Positions 6,886-18,059 of a stretch of 61,467 nucleotides of DNA are shown one piece after another. Source of the stretch: Lactobacillales bacterium (lineage in GTDB: Bacteria > Bacillota > Bacilli > Lactobacillales > Streptococcaceae); the NCBI GenBank assembly GCA_031261175.1, contig JAISJW010000020.1, positions 1-61,467 on the forward strand. The letters run 5' to 3'. Both the position numbers and the translations under genes were made by a program. The notes beneath the pieces were generated by a model. The model searched no databases and was not told where the DNA came from. It saw only the letters and a program-made list of their open reading frames with translations. Positions within the stretch are counted from its first letter, which is position 1. Each line of letters starts with the position of its first letter.

Positions 6886-8085
6886 TTACTTTTCAGTCAA
6901 AGCAGTCAGACCTGGAAGTTCTTTACCTTCAAGGAGTTCCATTGAAGCGCCGCCGCCTGTTGAAATCCAAGAGAATTTGTCAGCGTAGCCAAGGTTGATC
7001 GCAGCTGCGGCCGAGTCACCACCACCGATGATCGATTTAACGTCCGGTTGAGAAACGATCGCGTCCATCACGCCGATTGTTCCGGCTTGGAAATCAGGGT
7101 TTTCGAACACGCCCATTGGACCGTTCCAAACGACTGTTTTCGCACCAGCGATGTCAGCAGCGAATTTTTCGATTGATTTAGGACCGATGTCAAGACCTAG
7201 GAAACCAGGGTCAACAGCCGGGCCGTCAGTGTTTTTAACTTCAGTGTAGCCAGCGAAAGCGTTAGCTTCTTTGTTGTCGACTGGCAAGATTAATTTGTCG
7301 CCACCTTTAGCGATCAACGCTTTAGCGACATCCAATTTGTCTTCTTCGCAAAGTGAAGCGCCGATTTCTAGGCCTTGAGCTTTGAAGAATGTGTAAGTCA
7401 TACCGCCACCGATGATAACTTTGTCAGCTTTTTCAAGCAAGTTTTCGATAACACCGATTTTATCAGAAACTTTTGAACCACCAAGGATCGCCACGAACGG
7501 ACGAACTGGAGCGTCAACAGCATCTTTGATATAAGCGATTTCGTTTTCTAATAAGAAACCAGCAACCGCGTTTTCAACGTTAGCTGAGATACCAACGTTT
7601 GAAGCGTGAGCACGGTGAGCCGTACCGAATGCATCGTTGACGAAAATTCCTTCGCCAAGACCAGCCCAGTAAGCGCCCAATTCAGGATCGTTTTTAGATT
7701 CTTTTTTACCGTCGATATCTTCGAAACGAGTGTTTTCAACTAGCAAAACATCGCCAGCGTTAAGCGCGTCAATCGCAGCTTCAAGTTCCGCACCGCGAGT
7801 AGCACCCGGAATGAATTTGACAGGTTTGCCAAGTTTTTCGCCAAGAGCGACTGCGACTGGGGCAAGTGACTTGCCTTCTTTGTCTGCTTCTTCTTTAACG
7901 CGTCCAAGGTGAGAGAAAAGGATCGCTTTTCCGCCCTCGTTCAGGATGTACTCGATAGTCGGAAGAGCCGCCGAGATACGGTTGTCGTTAGTGATTACGC
8001 CATCTTTAAGTGGCACGTTGAAGTCCACGCGGACAAGAACTTTTTTGTCTTTTAATTCAACGTCTTTTACAGTTTTTTTAGCCAT
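6886..8085 (-). CDS. pgk: Phosphoglycerate kinase
   Basis: The 399-aa enzyme transfers phosphate from 1,3-bisphosphoglycerate to ADP in glycolysis. The N-terminal signature [11 protein letters not shown] is at about residues 15-25, and the nucleotide-binding glycine-rich region (GGGDSAAA) and [13 protein letters not shown] lie near the end; length is typical. It follows gap by 78 bp and is probably co-transcribed with it. AAAGGAG precedes the ATG. No tpi, pgm or eno follows; the operon ends after pgk. Confidence 0.98.
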   Translation of the reverse strand: MAKKTVKDVELKDKKVLVRVDFNVPLKDGVITNDNRISAALPTIEYILNEGGKAILFSHLGRVKEEADKEGKSLAPVAVALGEKLGKPVKFIPGATRGAELEAAIDALNAGDVLLVENTRFEDIDGKKESKNDPELGAYWAGLGEGIFVNDAFGTAHRAHASNVGISANVENAVAGFLLENEIAYIKDAVDAPVRPFVAILGGSKVSDKIGVIENLLEKADKVIIGGGMTYTFFKAQGLEIGASLCEEDKLDVAKALIAKGGDKLILPVDNKEANAFAGYTEVKNTDGPAVDPGFLGLDIGPKSIEKFAADIAGAKTVVWNGPMGVFENPDFQAGTIGVMDAIVSQPDVKSIIGGGDSAAAAINLGYADKFSWISTGGGASMELLEGKELPGLTALTEK

Positions 8086-8109
8086 TTTTATAAAATCTCC
8101 TTTAATAAA

Positions 8110-8155
8110 ATAAAATGACGAGAGAGGCGATTACAGCCCCTTTCGCCATTAAAAA
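8110..8155 (-). other. Intercistronic hairpin between gap and pgk
   Basis: Read on the minus strand GGCGA and TCGCC pair around a purine-rich loop. There is no immediate T run, so processing or partial attenuation is more likely than full termination. Confidence 0.3.
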
Positions 8156-8163
8156 TTTGTGAA

Positions 8164-9192
8164 TTAAGCTAATTTAGCGAAGTACTCAAGAGTACGAACT
8201 AATTGAGCAGTGTAGCTCATTTCGTTGTCGTACCAAGCAACAGTTTTAACTAGTTGAGTGTCACCAACAGTTGTAACTTCTGTTTGAGTAGCATCGAATA
8301 ATGAACCGAAAGTCATACCAACGATATCAGATGAAACGATTTCGTCAGTGTTGTAACCGAATGATTCGTTAGCAGCAGCTTTTGCAGCAGCATTGATTTC
8401 GTCAGCCGTAACAGTTTTGTCAAGGATTGAAACCAATTCAGTTAATGAACCAGTTGGTGTAGGGATACGTTGTGCATGTCCTTGTAATTTACCGTTCAAT
8501 TCAGGAACTACAAGACCGATAGCTTTAGCGGCACCAGTTGTGTTAGGTACGATGTTAGCTGCAGCAGCACGAGCGCGACGTTTGTCACCTTTAGGGTGAG
8601 GTCCGTCTAATGTCATTTGGTCACCAGTGTAAGCGTGAACTGTTGTCATTGTTCCAGCAACAACGCCGAATGATTTGTTTAGGAAATCAGCCATTGGAGC
8701 AAGACAGTTAGTAGTACATGAAGCACCAGAGATAACTGTATCAGCAGCTGTTAATGTTTCGTGGTTAGTGTTGTAAACGATTGTTGGAACGTCATTTCCG
8801 CCTGGTGCAGAGATAACTACGCGTTTAGCGCCAGCAGTGATGTGTTTAGAAGCTGCTTCTTTAGAAGTGAAGAAACCAGTACATTCTAAAACGATATCGA
8901 TTCCTAATTCGCCCCATGGCAAGTTAGAAGGTTCACGGTCAGCTAAAACTTTAACTTCTTTACCGTTAACTACGAAAGCGCCTTCTTTAACTTCAACACC
9001 TGAATCAGTTGTTCCGTCAAATACGCCACCGAAACGACCTTGAGTCGTGTCATATTTTAATAGGTGAGCTAACATACTAGCGTCTGTTAGATCGTTGATT
9101 GCTACTACTTCAATTCCATCTACATCTTGGATACGACGGAATGCTAAACGACCGATACGGCCAAAACCATTGATTGCTACTTTTACTGACAT
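8164..9192 (-). CDS. gap: Glyceraldehyde-3-phosphate dehydrogenase
   Basis: A 342-aa NAD-dependent glycolytic enzyme. The Rossmann start NGFGRIGR, the active-site SCTTNC with Cys159, and the C-terminal WYDNEMSYT motif are all present. The start has GGAGG upstream. Codon use is strongly biased, as in highly expressed genes. No CggR-type regulator precedes it; instead a cre-like box lies upstream of its promoter. Confidence 0.98.
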   Translation of the reverse strand: MSVKVAINGFGRIGRLAFRRIQDVDGIEVVAINDLTDASMLAHLLKYDTTQGRFGGVFDGTTDSGVEVKEGAFVVNGKEVKVLADREPSNLPWGELGIDIVLECTGFFTSKEAASKHITAGAKRVVISAPGGNDVPTIVYNTNHETLTAADTVISGASCTTNCLAPMADFLNKSFGVVAGTMTTVHAYTGDQMTLDGPHPKGDKRRARAAAANIVPNTTGAAKAIGLVVPELNGKLQGHAQRIPTPTGSLTELVSILDKTVTADEINAAAKAAANESFGYNTDEIVSSDIVGMTFGSLFDATQTEVTTVGDTQLVKTVAWYDNEMSYTAQLVRTLEYFAKLA

Positions 9193-9282
9193 TTTAAGAT
9201 TTCCTCCTTATGAAAATCAAAATTAATTTATATTTTTAACGAGCGCACTTGTGCACCTATTAAATTCAATATTACGTTCATT

Positions 9283-9311
9283 AGTATAACAAATTGGGCA
9301 ATTCTTTTCAA
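9283..9311 (-). promoter_or_regulatory. Promoter of gap
   Basis: Minus-strand TTGAAA (9306-9311), 17-bp spacer, TATACT (9283-9288), leaving a long 5' leader of about 85 bases that contains the palindrome GCACTTGTGC. Confidence 0.75.
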
Positions 9312-9335
9312 ATTGCATGCTTGAATCTTTAAAGA

Positions 9336-9349
9336 TTTAAACGTTTTCA
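9336..9349. promoter_or_regulatory. cre-like box upstream of gap
   Basis: TTTAAACGTTTTCA, about 25 bp upstream of the -35. A cre box upstream of the promoter usually means activation by CcpA, as known for glycolytic genes of other Firmicutes; here that is inference. Confidence 0.5.
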
Positions 9350-9396
9350 CTTAAAGTTTGTTATTTATTTCACAAAATCCGGGCAAGTAGGCGGCG

Positions 9397-11400
9397 TTAC
9401 ATCGACATTTTGAGTTCCATAATAATATCGCGCAAGTTCGCCGCTTCTTCGAATTCGAGTTCTTTCGCCGCCTCGTTCATTCGTTCTTCGAGCTTCCTGA
9501 TTTCTTCGAGCTTGTCGTCGCGTTTCATTCTCGCGAACGAAACTTTGCGTTTCTTCTTCGTTTCCTGCTCGTCGGCGTCTGAGCCGCCGCTGAGTTTGAT
9601 CGAATCTCTGATTTCTTTAATGATTGTGGTTGGTGTTATGTTATGTTCTTCGTTATATTTAATTTGGATTTCTCGTCTTCGTTTAGTCTCTTCGATCGCC
9701 TCACCCATTGACTTCGTAATCGAATCGCCATACATAATAACCTTACCGTCCGAGTTGCGGGCGGCGCGGCCAATCGTTTGAACGAGCGCCCTGGTGCTTC
9801 TTAGGAAACCTTCTTTGTCGGCATCTAATATTACAACGAGCGAAACTTCGGGAACGTCGATCCCTTCTCTTAATAAGTTGATTCCAACTAAAACGTCGAA
9901 CTCACCTAAACGTAGGTCTCTTATTATTTCCGTTCTCTCTAAAGTCTTGATGTCCGAGTGCAGATACTTAACTTTGATGTCGACTTCTTCGAGATATTTC
10001 GTTAATTCTTCCGACATTTTTTTCGTTAAGGTTGTGATGAAGACGCGCTCGTTACGTTCGACTCTTAAATTAATTTCCGCTATTAAATCGTCGATTTGCC
10101 CGCTCGTTGGTCGCACTTCGACAATCGGATCTAAGAGCCCTGTCGGTCTAATAATTTGTTCAATTACTGTATCCGTTTTTTCTTCTTCATACGGCCCCGG
10201 TGTCGCACTAACATAGACGACTTGGTTCACGTGATCTTCGAATTCTTCCATTCTCAGTGGCCTATTATCAAGCGCTGAAGGAAGGCGGAATCCGTAATTC
10301 ACAAGCATTTCTTTACGGGCTCTATCTCCGTTATACATCCCTCTAATTTGAGGCATCGAAACGTGACTTTCATCGACCATAATTAAGAAATCATCGGGGA
10401 AGAAATCCATTAAAGTATATGGCGGTTCACCTTCGCTACGACCATCGAAATGTCTTGAATAATTCTCGATTCCGTTCGTGTAACCCATCTCCGCGATCAT
10501 TTCCAAATCGTAGTTCGTTCTTTGCTCGAGGCGCTGCGCCTCGAGTAACTTGCCCGAATCGTTGAAGACTTTGAGCTGTTTCGCGAGCTCGTCTTTGATC
10601 TCGAGAATTGCCTGCGTTTGGGTTGTGTCGCTGGTCACGAAGTGGGTCGCCGGAAAGATCGCGATGTGGTTCATGTTGTGGATGACGTTCCCGGTCAGGG
10701 TGTGGATTTCGCAGATGCGGTCGATTTCGTCGCCGAAGAACTCGACGCGCACGGCATACTCATCGCGGCTCGAAAGGTAGATGTCGATGACGTCGCCGCG
10801 CACTCGGAACGTGCCACGCTTGAAGTCAACGTCGTTTCGTTCGAACTGGATGTCGATGAGCTTTTTCATCAGGTCGTTACGGCTGATTTCCTGGCCGTGG
10901 CGGATGCTGACGACTTGGCTCGCGTATTCGTCGGGGTCGCCGAGTCCGTAGATGCAGGAAACCGATGCGACCACGATGACGTCGTTTCTTTCTAATAGGG
11001 ATGAGGTCGCACTATGGCGGAGTTTATCGATTTCGTCGTTGACGCTCGAGTCCTTTTCGATGTAGGTGTCGCTCGACGGCACGTACGCCTCGGGCTGATA
11101 ATAATCATAGTAGGAAACGAAATATTCGACGGCGTTGTTCGGGAAGAATTCCTTGAACTCGCTGTACAGCTGGCCAGCTAGCGTTTTGTTGTGGGCGATA
11201 ACCAAGGTCGGCTTGTTGACGCGCTCGATAACCTTGCTCATCGTGAACGTTTTCCCCGTCCCGGTCGCCCCGAGCAGCACTTGCTCTTTGACGCCGGCTT
11301 CGATGTTGGTCGCTAGTTGCTCGATCGCCTGTCCTTGGTCGCCCGCCGGCTCGTATTTACTTACTACTTCTAGTTTGTTGGTGGTCGTTTTTTCTATCAT
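9397..11400 (-). CDS. uvrB: UvrABC excision nuclease subunit B
   Basis: A 667-aa nucleotide-excision repair helicase that loads on damaged DNA with UvrA and recruits UvrC. Seen: Walker [10 protein letters not shown] near residue 45, the beta-hairpin tyrosines in [13 protein letters not shown], helicase motif VYVSATPG, motif [11 protein letters not shown], and the C-terminal UVR domain ([11 protein letters not shown]). The gene starts only seven bases after a TATAAT and has no ribosome-binding site, so a leaderless mRNA is likely. uvrA is not adjacent. Confidence 0.98.
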   Translation of the reverse strand: MIEKTTTNKLEVVSKYEPAGDQGQAIEQLATNIEAGVKEQVLLGATGTGKTFTMSKVIERVNKPTLVIAHNKTLAGQLYSEFKEFFPNNAVEYFVSYYDYYQPEAYVPSSDTYIEKDSSVNDEIDKLRHSATSSLLERNDVIVVASVSCIYGLGDPDEYASQVVSIRHGQEISRNDLMKKLIDIQFERNDVDFKRGTFRVRGDVIDIYLSSRDEYAVRVEFFGDEIDRICEIHTLTGNVIHNMNHIAIFPATHFVTSDTTQTQAILEIKDELAKQLKVFNDSGKLLEAQRLEQRTNYDLEMIAEMGYTNGIENYSRHFDGRSEGEPPYTLMDFFPDDFLIMVDESHVSMPQIRGMYNGDRARKEMLVNYGFRLPSALDNRPLRMEEFEDHVNQVVYVSATPGPYEEEKTDTVIEQIIRPTGLLDPIVEVRPTSGQIDDLIAEINLRVERNERVFITTLTKKMSEELTKYLEEVDIKVKYLHSDIKTLERTEIIRDLRLGEFDVLVGINLLREGIDVPEVSLVVILDADKEGFLRSTRALVQTIGRAARNSDGKVIMYGDSITKSMGEAIEETKRRREIQIKYNEEHNITPTTIIKEIRDSIKLSGGSDADEQETKKKRKVSFARMKRDDKLEEIRKLEERMNEAAKELEFEEAANLRDIIMELKMSM

Positions 11401-11407
11401 AAGGAAT

Positions 11408-11413
11408 ATTATA
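11408..11413 (-). promoter_or_regulatory. -10 of uvrB abutting the start codon
   Basis: Minus-strand TATAAT, then ATTCCTT, then ATG. Transcription would begin at or next to the A of the start codon. The -35 region is T-rich and poorly matched. Confidence 0.55.
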
Positions 11414-11478
11414 CTACAAACCGCTCAGAAAGAGAAAAAATGCGCCATTTTAGGCAAGTTTTGCTGCATATAAAATTC

Positions 11479-11553
11479 CTTACTGTTTTTTAACGCGATT
11501 TTTAGGACTTTCGAGCCTCGAAATCACTAAAAAACGCGTTAAAAAACAGTAAG
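11479..11553. repeat. Intergenic palindrome family, copy C (CTTACTG type)
   Basis: Arms CTTACTGTTTTTTAACGCG and CGCGTTAAAAAACAGTAAG pair around TTTCGAGCCTCGAAA. It lies between the uvrB start and the rhamnose operon end. Confidence 0.88.
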
Positions 11554-11568
11554 AGATTTTAGCCTAAC

Positions 11569-11595
11569 AAAAAGTCCGCCTTTTCGACGAACTTT
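11569..11595 (-). terminator. Terminator of the rhamnose operon
   Basis: Minus-strand stem AAGTTCGTC/GCGGACTT (with G-U pairs) followed by TTTTT, just after rhaM. Confidence 0.6.
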
Positions 11596-11603
11596 TCTAC
11601 TAT

Positions 11604-11921
11604 TTAGATATCAAATACGTTTTTCAGGTCGACGCAAACTGGCGAATTGTCGGGATTGCAATCCATGACGTCCGCCATGAAGTCCCACCACTTACGATTG
11701 ATCGCAGTGTCGGCCGTTTTCGCCCACAACTCCTCATCCTCAATCTCCAAATAGCCAAACAGATACGAAGTCTCGACGTCAAGCCAAATCGAATACTTGA
11801 CCAACCCGTGCGCAAACAGCATCTCGCGCATCTCGGGCCAAAGCTCGTTGTGGCGGCGTTCGTATTCCTCGTGCTTATCCTCGAAAACGTGCATCCGCAC
11901 CGCTTTTTTAATCGTGCTCAT
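11604..11921 (-). CDS. rhaM: L-rhamnose mutarotase
   Basis: A 105-aa enzyme that interconverts the alpha and beta anomers of L-rhamnose before isomerisation. The pattern fits RhaM throughout: RMHVFEDKHEEYERRHNELWP at the start (with the active-site His and Tyr), HGLVKYSIWLD, YLEIEDEE, and KWWDFMADVM near the C-terminus. It is the last gene of the operon, 16 bp after rhaD. Confidence 0.95.
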   Translation of the reverse strand: MSTIKKAVRMHVFEDKHEEYERRHNELWPEMREMLFAHGLVKYSIWLDVETSYLFGYLEIEDEELWAKTADTAINRKWWDFMADVMDCNPDNSPVCVDLKNVFDI

Positions 11922-11937
11922 AATCGCATCCTTCCGT

Positions 11938-12753
11938 CTAAACGTTCAGGTAACCAGGAACTGCCACGACCCCGAAAGCATCGGCAAGTGCCTGCAAATC
12001 CTCGTCCGAAATCGTTTGGCGGACTCCGCCTTGGGCTTGCACATAAGTGTAAACTTCAGCAGCTTTTTCAGCCGTTTCAATTAGACCAAACGTTTCATCC
12101 AAATCGCGACCTGCTCCGTAAATGCCGTGTTGCGGCCAGATAACTAGACGGTTAGCAGACATTTTAGCAGACGTTGCTTCACCGATTTCCAAAGTTCCAG
12201 GAATCAACCACGGAACGATTGAAACGCCATCAGGGAAGACAACTAGGCATTCCGTACACATCTGCCACAAAGTGCGAGTGAAATCGCGCTCATCTAACGA
12301 GTGTGAGAAGGTCATAGCTAACAAATGTGTTGCGTGCGAGTGCATCACGACGCGGTGCTCAGGATCAACGGCAAGTCGTGCGATGTGGCACATGAAGTGA
12401 CTTGGAAGTTCAGAAGTCGGAACAGCTCCGTTTTCTAAGCCCCATAATAAATCAAGTGAGCGCCCGTCACTAGAAACGCGAATCACGCCTAAATTTTCAG
12501 CTGGCGCATCGATAACGTTTTTGAAATATTTACCTGAACCGGTTACCAAGAAATATTCACCGGCCAATTTACTCGCGTCGAACGCCAAAGGCAGCACGCG
12601 CAAAACGTTGTTCGTATCCAAGTGGTTTTCAACTTCGGCGGCATCGATGCGCACCGTGATGTTCCCACCGTTGCGCTCGTCCCAGCCTTTATCGTACATC
12701 AAGGCTGTGACTGCGCTAAGTTCTTTTACAAATTTCGAATCTAAAATTGACAT
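11938..12753 (-). CDS. rhaD: Rhamnulose-1-phosphate aldolase
   Basis: A 271-aa class II aldolase that splits L-rhamnulose-1-phosphate into dihydroxyacetone phosphate and L-lactaldehyde. Residues GWDERNGGNITVR, the zinc-binding HSHATHLLA and the later WPQHGIYGAG histidine are present. It follows rhaA by 20 bp in the operon. Confidence 0.96.
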   Translation of the reverse strand: MSILDSKFVKELSAVTALMYDKGWDERNGGNITVRIDAAEVENHLDTNNVLRVLPLAFDASKLAGEYFLVTGSGKYFKNVIDAPAENLGVIRVSSDGRSLDLLWGLENGAVPTSELPSHFMCHIARLAVDPEHRVVMHSHATHLLAMTFSHSLDERDFTRTLWQMCTECLVVFPDGVSIVPWLIPGTLEIGEATSAKMSANRLVIWPQHGIYGAGRDLDETFGLIETAEKAAEVYTYVQAQGGVRQTISDEDLQALADAFGVVAVPGYLNV

Positions 12754-12773
12754 TTATTTTCTCCTACTAATAA

Positions 12774-14039
12774 TTAACCGCGTATTTCCAAGATTTCCTT
12801 TTCGTAAGCTTGAACCTCTGCGAACCAATCCAAACCGACAGGAACGTCGTTCAATTGGCAGAAATAGTTCCAAACATCAGCGTAAGGCAAGTCTTTCAGT
12901 TCCTCAGTATATACTAAACGCGATGTAAAATCAAATTTTAATTCAAGTGCTTTTAATTCTTCGATTGGTTCTAACAAGGCTTTAAGCAAAGCTTTTTGCG
13001 CGTTGCGAGTTCCGATAACCCAAGCGGCTACGCGGTTGATTGTCGCATCGAAGAAGTCTAGACCGATCGCTGTGCGTTTTTCCAACCCGTTACGAACGAT
13101 TTCTTTCATGATTTCTTGCAATTCGTCATCCATGATCACAACGTGGTCGCTATCCCAACGAACTGGGCGGCTAACGTGGAGCATAATGCTATCTGAGTAT
13201 AAAGCCATCGAAGAAATTTTGTTTGACACAACTTCAGTTGGGTGATAGTGACCAGCATCCATCAAGACTGTTTTGTTGCGAGTCAATCCGTAACCCATGT
13301 AGAACTCGTGCGAGCCCACAGTATAAGCTTCTGCTCCTATTCCGAACACCTTAGATTCAACGCAATCTTCCGTATAAGTCAAATCAACTTCATCAGCGAA
13401 AATTTCATCTAACGATTCCATCAAGCGACGACGCGGAGTCAAACGATCGATTGGATTATCCTTGAAGCCATCTGGAACCCAGAAATTATTGTAGGCTTTT
13501 TGCCCTAATTCGCGGCCAAAATATTCCGCAACTCGGCGAGCGCGTTTCCCGTGCTCAATCCAGAACGCCCGGACATCCGCATTCGGGTGAGACAAAGTCA
13601 TCCCGTCTTTCAACATTGGGTGCGAGAAGAAAGTCGGATTGAAATCCAAACCTAATCCTTGTTCCTTCGCCCACTCAACCCATTTCGCAAAGTGCTTAGG
13701 CTCAATCGCATCCAAATCAACCGGCTCATCCGTATCGACATAAATCGCGTGCAAGTTCAATTTGTGTTTCCCGGGAATTAACGAGAACGCAACTTCCGCA
13801 TCCGCGCGCAACTCATCGGGAGTTGTCGCAGCCCCTGGATAGTCACCGGTCGCCATGATCCCACCAGTCAACTCACCGGCCGGATTCAAGAACCCTCTAA
13901 CATCATCGCCTTGCCAGCAGTGCATTGAAATTTTAATATCTTGCAATTTCGCTAAAGCCGCATCCGTATCAACCCCTAAGGCCGCGTAGCGTGCTTTCGC
14001 ATCTTCGTAACGTGCATTTACTTGTTCTTTTGTAGTCAT
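12774..14039 (-). CDS. rhaA: L-rhamnose isomerase
   Basis: A 421-aa metal-dependent isomerase converting L-rhamnose to L-rhamnulose. Typical stretches are SMHCWQGDDV, LNLHAIYVDTDEPVD, GLDFNPTFFSHP, and LMDAGHYHPTEVVSNK with metal-binding residues. AGGAGAAG precedes the start. It lies 11 bp after fucO. Confidence 0.97.
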   Translation of the reverse strand: MTTKEQVNARYEDAKARYAALGVDTDAALAKLQDIKISMHCWQGDDVRGFLNPAGELTGGIMATGDYPGAATTPDELRADAEVAFSLIPGKHKLNLHAIYVDTDEPVDLDAIEPKHFAKWVEWAKEQGLGLDFNPTFFSHPMLKDGMTLSHPNADVRAFWIEHGKRARRVAEYFGRELGQKAYNNFWVPDGFKDNPIDRLTPRRRLMESLDEIFADEVDLTYTEDCVESKVFGIGAEAYTVGSHEFYMGYGLTRNKTVLMDAGHYHPTEVVSNKISSMALYSDSIMLHVSRPVRWDSDHVVIMDDELQEIMKEIVRNGLEKRTAIGLDFFDATINRVAAWVIGTRNAQKALLKALLEPIEELKALELKFDFTSRLVYTEELKDLPYADVWNYFCQLNDVPVGLDWFAEVQAYEKEILEIRG

Positions 14040-14050
14040 TTTTTCTTCTC

Positions 14051-15193
14051 CTATAACATCGATTTGTACAAAGCATTAATTTCGTCGAGACTTGCTTCCC
14101 GCGGGTTCCCCGGAGTGCAAACATCGGCAAGTGCATCGGCGCTGAGCGCCGCTAAGTCGGCTTCGCCGACCCCTAATTCGTCAAGACTTGGAATCCCGAC
14201 TGAGTCGCCTAGGTCGCGAACAGCCTTAACTGCTGCGTCGCGAACTTCATTGATATCGCCAGTTGAATCTAAGCCGAAAGCGGCAGCAATGTGGCGATAT
14301 TTTTCGCCGGTATTATTTTTATTGTATTCCATGATAACTGGTAAAAGCATTGCGCAAGCTACACCGTGTGGTGCGTTGAAGCGAGCTGACAATGGGTGAG
14401 CCATTCCGTGAGCTAAACCTAGACCGACATTCGAGAAGCCCATGCCAGCGAAGTATTGACCAAGCGCTAATTTTTCACGAGCAGACGCATCGCCCTCAAC
14501 AGAAGCTTTAAGGTTAGCTGCGATTAATTCGATCGCTTTAATGTGGAACGTATCCGTCATTTCCCAAGCGCCAAGCGTAATCAAACCTTCGATGGCGTGC
14601 GTCAATGCATCCATTCCAGTCGCTGCGGCAAGTGACGCCGGCATACCCATCATCAAATCTGAATCGACGAAGGCTGCCACTGGAATATCGTGCGGGTCAA
14701 CGCAGACAAATTTGCGGTCATTAGCTTTATCCGTGATAACATAGTTGATTGTAACTTCAGCGGCTGTTCCGCTCGTGGTTGGAACTGCGAGAATTGGTAG
14801 GGCTGGATTTTTCGTATCCGCCACCCCGTCAAGACTTAAAACATCACTGAATTCTGGGTTAGTTAAAATTATCCCGATTCCTTTTGCGGTATCGATTGGC
14901 GAACCGCCGCCGATGGCGATGATGTAATCAGCGCCCGCTGACTTGCCTGCTTCGACGCCCGCTTTGACTTGCTCAACGGTCGGATTCGGCTCAACGCCGT
15001 CAAAGATTTCGTAGGCTAGACCAGCCTCGTCCAAAAGATCAGTGACCTTAGTTGCGACATTGAATTTGATCAAATCCTTGTCGGTTACGATCAAGCCTTT
15101 TTTGAAACCGCGAGCCTTAACTTCGGCGACGATTTCGTTAATCGCGCCCGCCCCGTGGTAGCTCGTTTCGTTTAAAATTATACGGTTTGCCAT
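14051..15193 (-). CDS. fucO: Lactaldehyde reductase (iron-dependent alcohol dehydrogenase)
   Basis: A 380-aa group III alcohol dehydrogenase that reduces lactaldehyde to 1,2-propanediol and so regenerates NAD+. [11 protein letters not shown] binds NAD, and iron is held by the histidines of [10 protein letters not shown] and [14 protein letters not shown]. The location between rhaB and rhaA supports lactaldehyde as substrate. Its start overlaps the end of rhaB by 16 bp. Confidence 0.95.
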   Translation of the reverse strand: MANRIILNETSYHGAGAINEIVAEVKARGFKKGLIVTDKDLIKFNVATKVTDLLDEAGLAYEIFDGVEPNPTVEQVKAGVEAGKSAGADYIIAIGGGSPIDTAKGIGIILTNPEFSDVLSLDGVADTKNPALPILAVPTTSGTAAEVTINYVITDKANDRKFVCVDPHDIPVAAFVDSDLMMGMPASLAAATGMDALTHAIEGLITLGAWEMTDTFHIKAIELIAANLKASVEGDASAREKLALGQYFAGMGFSNVGLGLAHGMAHPLSARFNAPHGVACAMLLPVIMEYNKNNTGEKYRHIAAAFGLDSTGDINEVRDAAVKAVRDLGDSVGIPSLDELGVGEADLAALSADALADVCTPGNPREASLDEINALYKSML

Positions 15194-16602
15194 TGTGTTA
15201 CTCCTTCATAAACTTTTATTTCGAATGAATTTTTGATGATTTTGCGCGCTTCCCAGATGTCTTCGATTTCCCCTTCAGCGATCATTTGAGCGACGATGTT
15301 TCCGATAGCTGTCGCTTCCCCCGGCCCTGCATAAACCGTAACGCCGGTTAGATCAGCCGTCAGTTGATTGAGAATTGCGACATTGCTTCCGCCGCCGACA
15401 ATGTAAAGTTCGTTGATTTTTTTGCCCGTTATTTCTTCGATGTTTTCAAGCTCTTTTTGGTAGCTTTTGGCAAGTGAAGAATAAATGCAGTTCGTGATTT
15501 CGCCGACCGTTTGCGGGATGACTTGCCTTGTTTCTGCGCAGGCAAGTTGAATCTCTTCGACCATATCTTTTGGATTTGCGAAGCGTTGGTCGGTTACGTC
15601 AACGATTGAAGTGAAGAATTCGGTGTCGCGTGCCATTGTCGCCATTTCAGCGTAGGTGTAGCGATAATCGTTGAGCCTTGCGACTTCTTGAACCATCCAC
15701 ATTCCCATGATATTTTTGAGGAAGCGGTAAGTTCCGTAAGCCCCCCACTCGTTGGTGAAGTTAGCATCAAAGGCTGCTTTTTTATTAATTGGCACATTTG
15801 ATTCCGTTCCGATTAAAGACCAAGTTCCGCTTGAGATGTACGCCCAATCGTCACCTGGCGTTTCGCGTGGCGCGCCGAGAACAGCTGATGCTGTATCGTG
15901 CGTTGCGACCGTGATGACTTCAACTTGAGGTAGATCGTAGCGATCGTACCATTTCGGTAAAATCGAACCCAGTTCCGTTCCCGCATCAACTAGCGGCGCG
16001 AATTTATTTGCGCTAACCCCTGTTAATTTGAGAAGTTCATCATCGAACAATTCGCTTCTTAAGTTCAACATCTGCGTCGTTGAAGCATTGGTCACTTCGC
16101 AAACTGCCTCGCCAGTTAAGACGTAGCCGATGTAGTCAGGGACGAATAATAATTTATCAGCTTTCGCGATTAAGTTTTCGTCTTCTGCATATAATTGGTA
16201 TAAAGTATTAAGCTCTAAAAATTGAATTCCGGTTTTTTCGTAAATTTCCTCTTTGGAAATATGCGCCGTTAATTCTTTGATTTTTCCGTTCGTACGGTGG
16301 TCGCGGTAGCTGATCGGGTCAGCTAAGTTTTCGCCGTCAGCCCCCACTGCGACGTAATCGACCGCCCAGGTATCAATCCCTAAAATCGTTTCTTCGATTC
16401 CAAGTGCCTTAGCTTTTTCTAACCCGATGAAAATTTCCCTAATTAATTCATCGATGTTCCACCGATCGTGATGGTTCACATAAGAAAATCCATTTTTGAA
16501 ACGATGAATTTCAGTTAGTGTGATTTCGCCGTCGACTAATTGCGAATGCATTAGGCGACCGCTACTTGCCCCGATGTCGATGGCTATGTAATTTTTTGCC
16601 AT
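15178..16602 (-). CDS. rhaB: Rhamnulokinase
   Basis: A 474-aa FGGY-family sugar kinase that phosphorylates L-rhamnulose. [10 protein letters not shown] at the N-terminus is the phosphate-1 loop, [12 protein letters not shown] is typical of RhaB, and [10 protein letters not shown] is the adenosine-binding region. I use ATG 16602 (GGAGAG upstream), since the upstream extension is merely the end region of the transporter gene read in another frame. Confidence 0.96.
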   Translation of the reverse strand: MAKNYIAIDIGASSGRLMHSQLVDGEITLTEIHRFKNGFSYVNHHDRWNIDELIREIFIGLEKAKALGIEETILGIDTWAVDYVAVGADGENLADPISYRDHRTNGKIKELTAHISKEEIYEKTGIQFLELNTLYQLYAEDENLIAKADKLLFVPDYIGYVLTGEAVCEVTNASTTQMLNLRSELFDDELLKLTGVSANKFAPLVDAGTELGSILPKWYDRYDLPQVEVITVATHDTASAVLGAPRETPGDDWAYISSGTWSLIGTESNVPINKKAAFDANFTNEWGAYGTYRFLKNIMGMWMVQEVARLNDYRYTYAEMATMARDTEFFTSIVDVTDQRFANPKDMVEEIQLACAETRQVIPQTVGEITNCIYSSLAKSYQKELENIEEITGKKINELYIVGGGSNVAILNQLTADLTGVTVYAGPGEATAIGNIVAQMIAEGEIEDIWEARKIIKNSFEIKVYEGVTQWQTV

Positions 16603-16606
16603 GTTT

Positions 16607-17869
16607 TTACTCTCCGTAACGTTCTGCTTCGATTTGGGCAAGTGTTTTACCTTGCGTTTTCGGTGCCCAAATTGTACCGATGACAAGTGAGACGATCAGG
16701 AAGCCGATCATGATTGAACCGCCGACTTGGAACGAAACCGCACCCAACAAGACCGGGAAGACGATTGACCAAATTCCGCAAGCTCCGCGAACTGCGAAGA
16801 ACATGATGCCTTGCGCCCCGCCGCGATATTTAGCAGCGAAGAGTTCAGTTGCCCAAAGTGCGTAGAAGGCTTGCGCGCCGATCCCCGCTGAGATTCCCCA
16901 GATGATAACGAACGCCCAAAGTGCGCCCCAGCCGAAGCCGATGAATGTTAGAATTGCCCAGCTGATGATCGCCATCAATGCGCCGACGAAGAAGAATTTC
17001 TTTTGGTCGATTTTGTCGCCGAGTTTGGCGAAGCCGAAGTAAGTGGCTAGCGCTGTTAGCACCCAAAGGACCGCTTGAAGCATGTTCGCTTGGAAGTCGG
17101 TTAGACCGCCGCAAGTTGTGTAGACGTATGGCATGAAGAAGCCCATCGCGCCGGCAACTAAGTTCCAGAACAAGTAAACGCCGACTAGGAAGCCGATGGC
17201 GCGGATGTTGATTGCGTGAGCGAAGATTTCTTTGAACATTCCGCGTTTGTGGCCCGGTGCTTTTGCTTGTTTCGCTTTTTCAGCGGTGAAGCTCGCCGAT
17301 TCTTCAAGTTTGCGTTGAAGGATCCAAGCGATTAGAGCGACTACGAATAAGATGACGAATAGTAGTCGGTTACCAAGTAATCCTAGTGGCGCGAAGAGTG
17401 TGCCGAGTGTGAAGATGATGGCAGGTCCTAAGCTCCAGGCGAACTGACTTGCCCCGATTGATTTCGCGCGGTTTGTCGTTTCTGCCGTTTCTGATAGGTA
17501 TGTCCAGCTCGCTGGCACGCCTGCGCCGACTGAAAGGCCTAAGACTAGGAAGCCGGCGAAGAGTAGAGCTGGGTTCACGGCGAAGACGACGAGTAGTGCG
17601 CCGAGCATGTAGATGATCATGTTGTAGGTCATGATGAATTTGCGGCCGAATTTGTCGGCTAAGTGACCGCCGATGAGTGCGCCGATGGCTGAGCCGAAGG
17701 CGTTGGCACTGAATGCGCCGAGCAAGCCGACTGTTAGTGATGATAAGTTGAAGTGGTCAGCCCAAAGAGCTAGGCCGCTTGCGCCAGCGACGATACAGCC
17801 GCTGTCTAGGAAGTTCGTTAGCGAAACCGCGAACGTTCCAAGTTTTCCTTTTACTGGTGTTGTTGACAT
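16607..17869 (-). CDS. MFS sugar transporter, probably rhamnose permease
   Basis: A 420-aa protein with twelve predicted membrane helices. The sugar-porter signature [12 protein letters not shown] lies between helices 2 and 3, and [15 protein letters not shown] follows helix 4. As first gene of the rhamnose operon, four bases before rhaB, it most likely imports L-rhamnose. It is not related to the E. coli RhaT (DMT family), so I leave the symbol empty. The DNA is more G-rich than its neighbours. Confidence 0.9.
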   Translation of the reverse strand: MSTTPVKGKLGTFAVSLTNFLDSGCIVAGASGLALWADHFNLSSLTVGLLGAFSANAFGSAIGALIGGHLADKFGRKFIMTYNMIIYMLGALLVVFAVNPALLFAGFLVLGLSVGAGVPASWTYLSETAETTNRAKSIGASQFAWSLGPAIIFTLGTLFAPLGLLGNRLLFVILFVVALIAWILQRKLEESASFTAEKAKQAKAPGHKRGMFKEIFAHAINIRAIGFLVGVYLFWNLVAGAMGFFMPYVYTTCGGLTDFQANMLQAVLWVLTALATYFGFAKLGDKIDQKKFFFVGALMAIISWAILTFIGFGWGALWAFVIIWGISAGIGAQAFYALWATELFAAKYRGGAQGIMFFAVRGACGIWSIVFPVLLGAVSFQVGGSIMIGFLIVSLVIGTIWAPKTQGKTLAQIEAERYGE

Positions 17870-17953
17870 TTTGTTTTTTCCCCTTTAGAATTTGTTGTAT
17901 TTATTTTGTGTGTTGATTGGTTTGATGAAAACGCGGTTCGCGACTGCAGTTCG

Positions 17954-17967
17954 TGAAAACGTTTTCA
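17954..17967. promoter_or_regulatory. cre box of the rhamnose operon
   Basis: TGAAAACGTTTTCA is a perfect palindromic CcpA site. It lies downstream of a candidate minus-strand promoter (TTGTTA, 18 bp, TAAACT), a position suited to blocking transcription when glucose is present. Confidence 0.75.
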
Positions 17968-17994
17968 AGATAGGTTTAGTTTATCATTTTCGGT

Positions 17995-18024
17995 TTGACT
18001 GTAACAATGTCAATAATATATAAT
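17995..18024 (+). promoter_or_regulatory. Promoter of the AraC-type regulator
   Basis: TTGACT (17995-18000), 18-bp spacer, TATAAT (18019-18024). Confidence 0.65.
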
Positions 18025-18059
18025 ATAAGTATCAAAATTACAGATTAGAGGTGCTAGTG

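Noticed and set aside
10618..10995. Plus-strand frame opposite uvrB
   Set aside because: A shadow ORF of a well-conserved gene, without a ribosome-binding site.
16607..17869. Naming the permease rhaT
   Set aside because: It is a 12-helix MFS protein, whereas RhaT belongs to the DMT superfamily.
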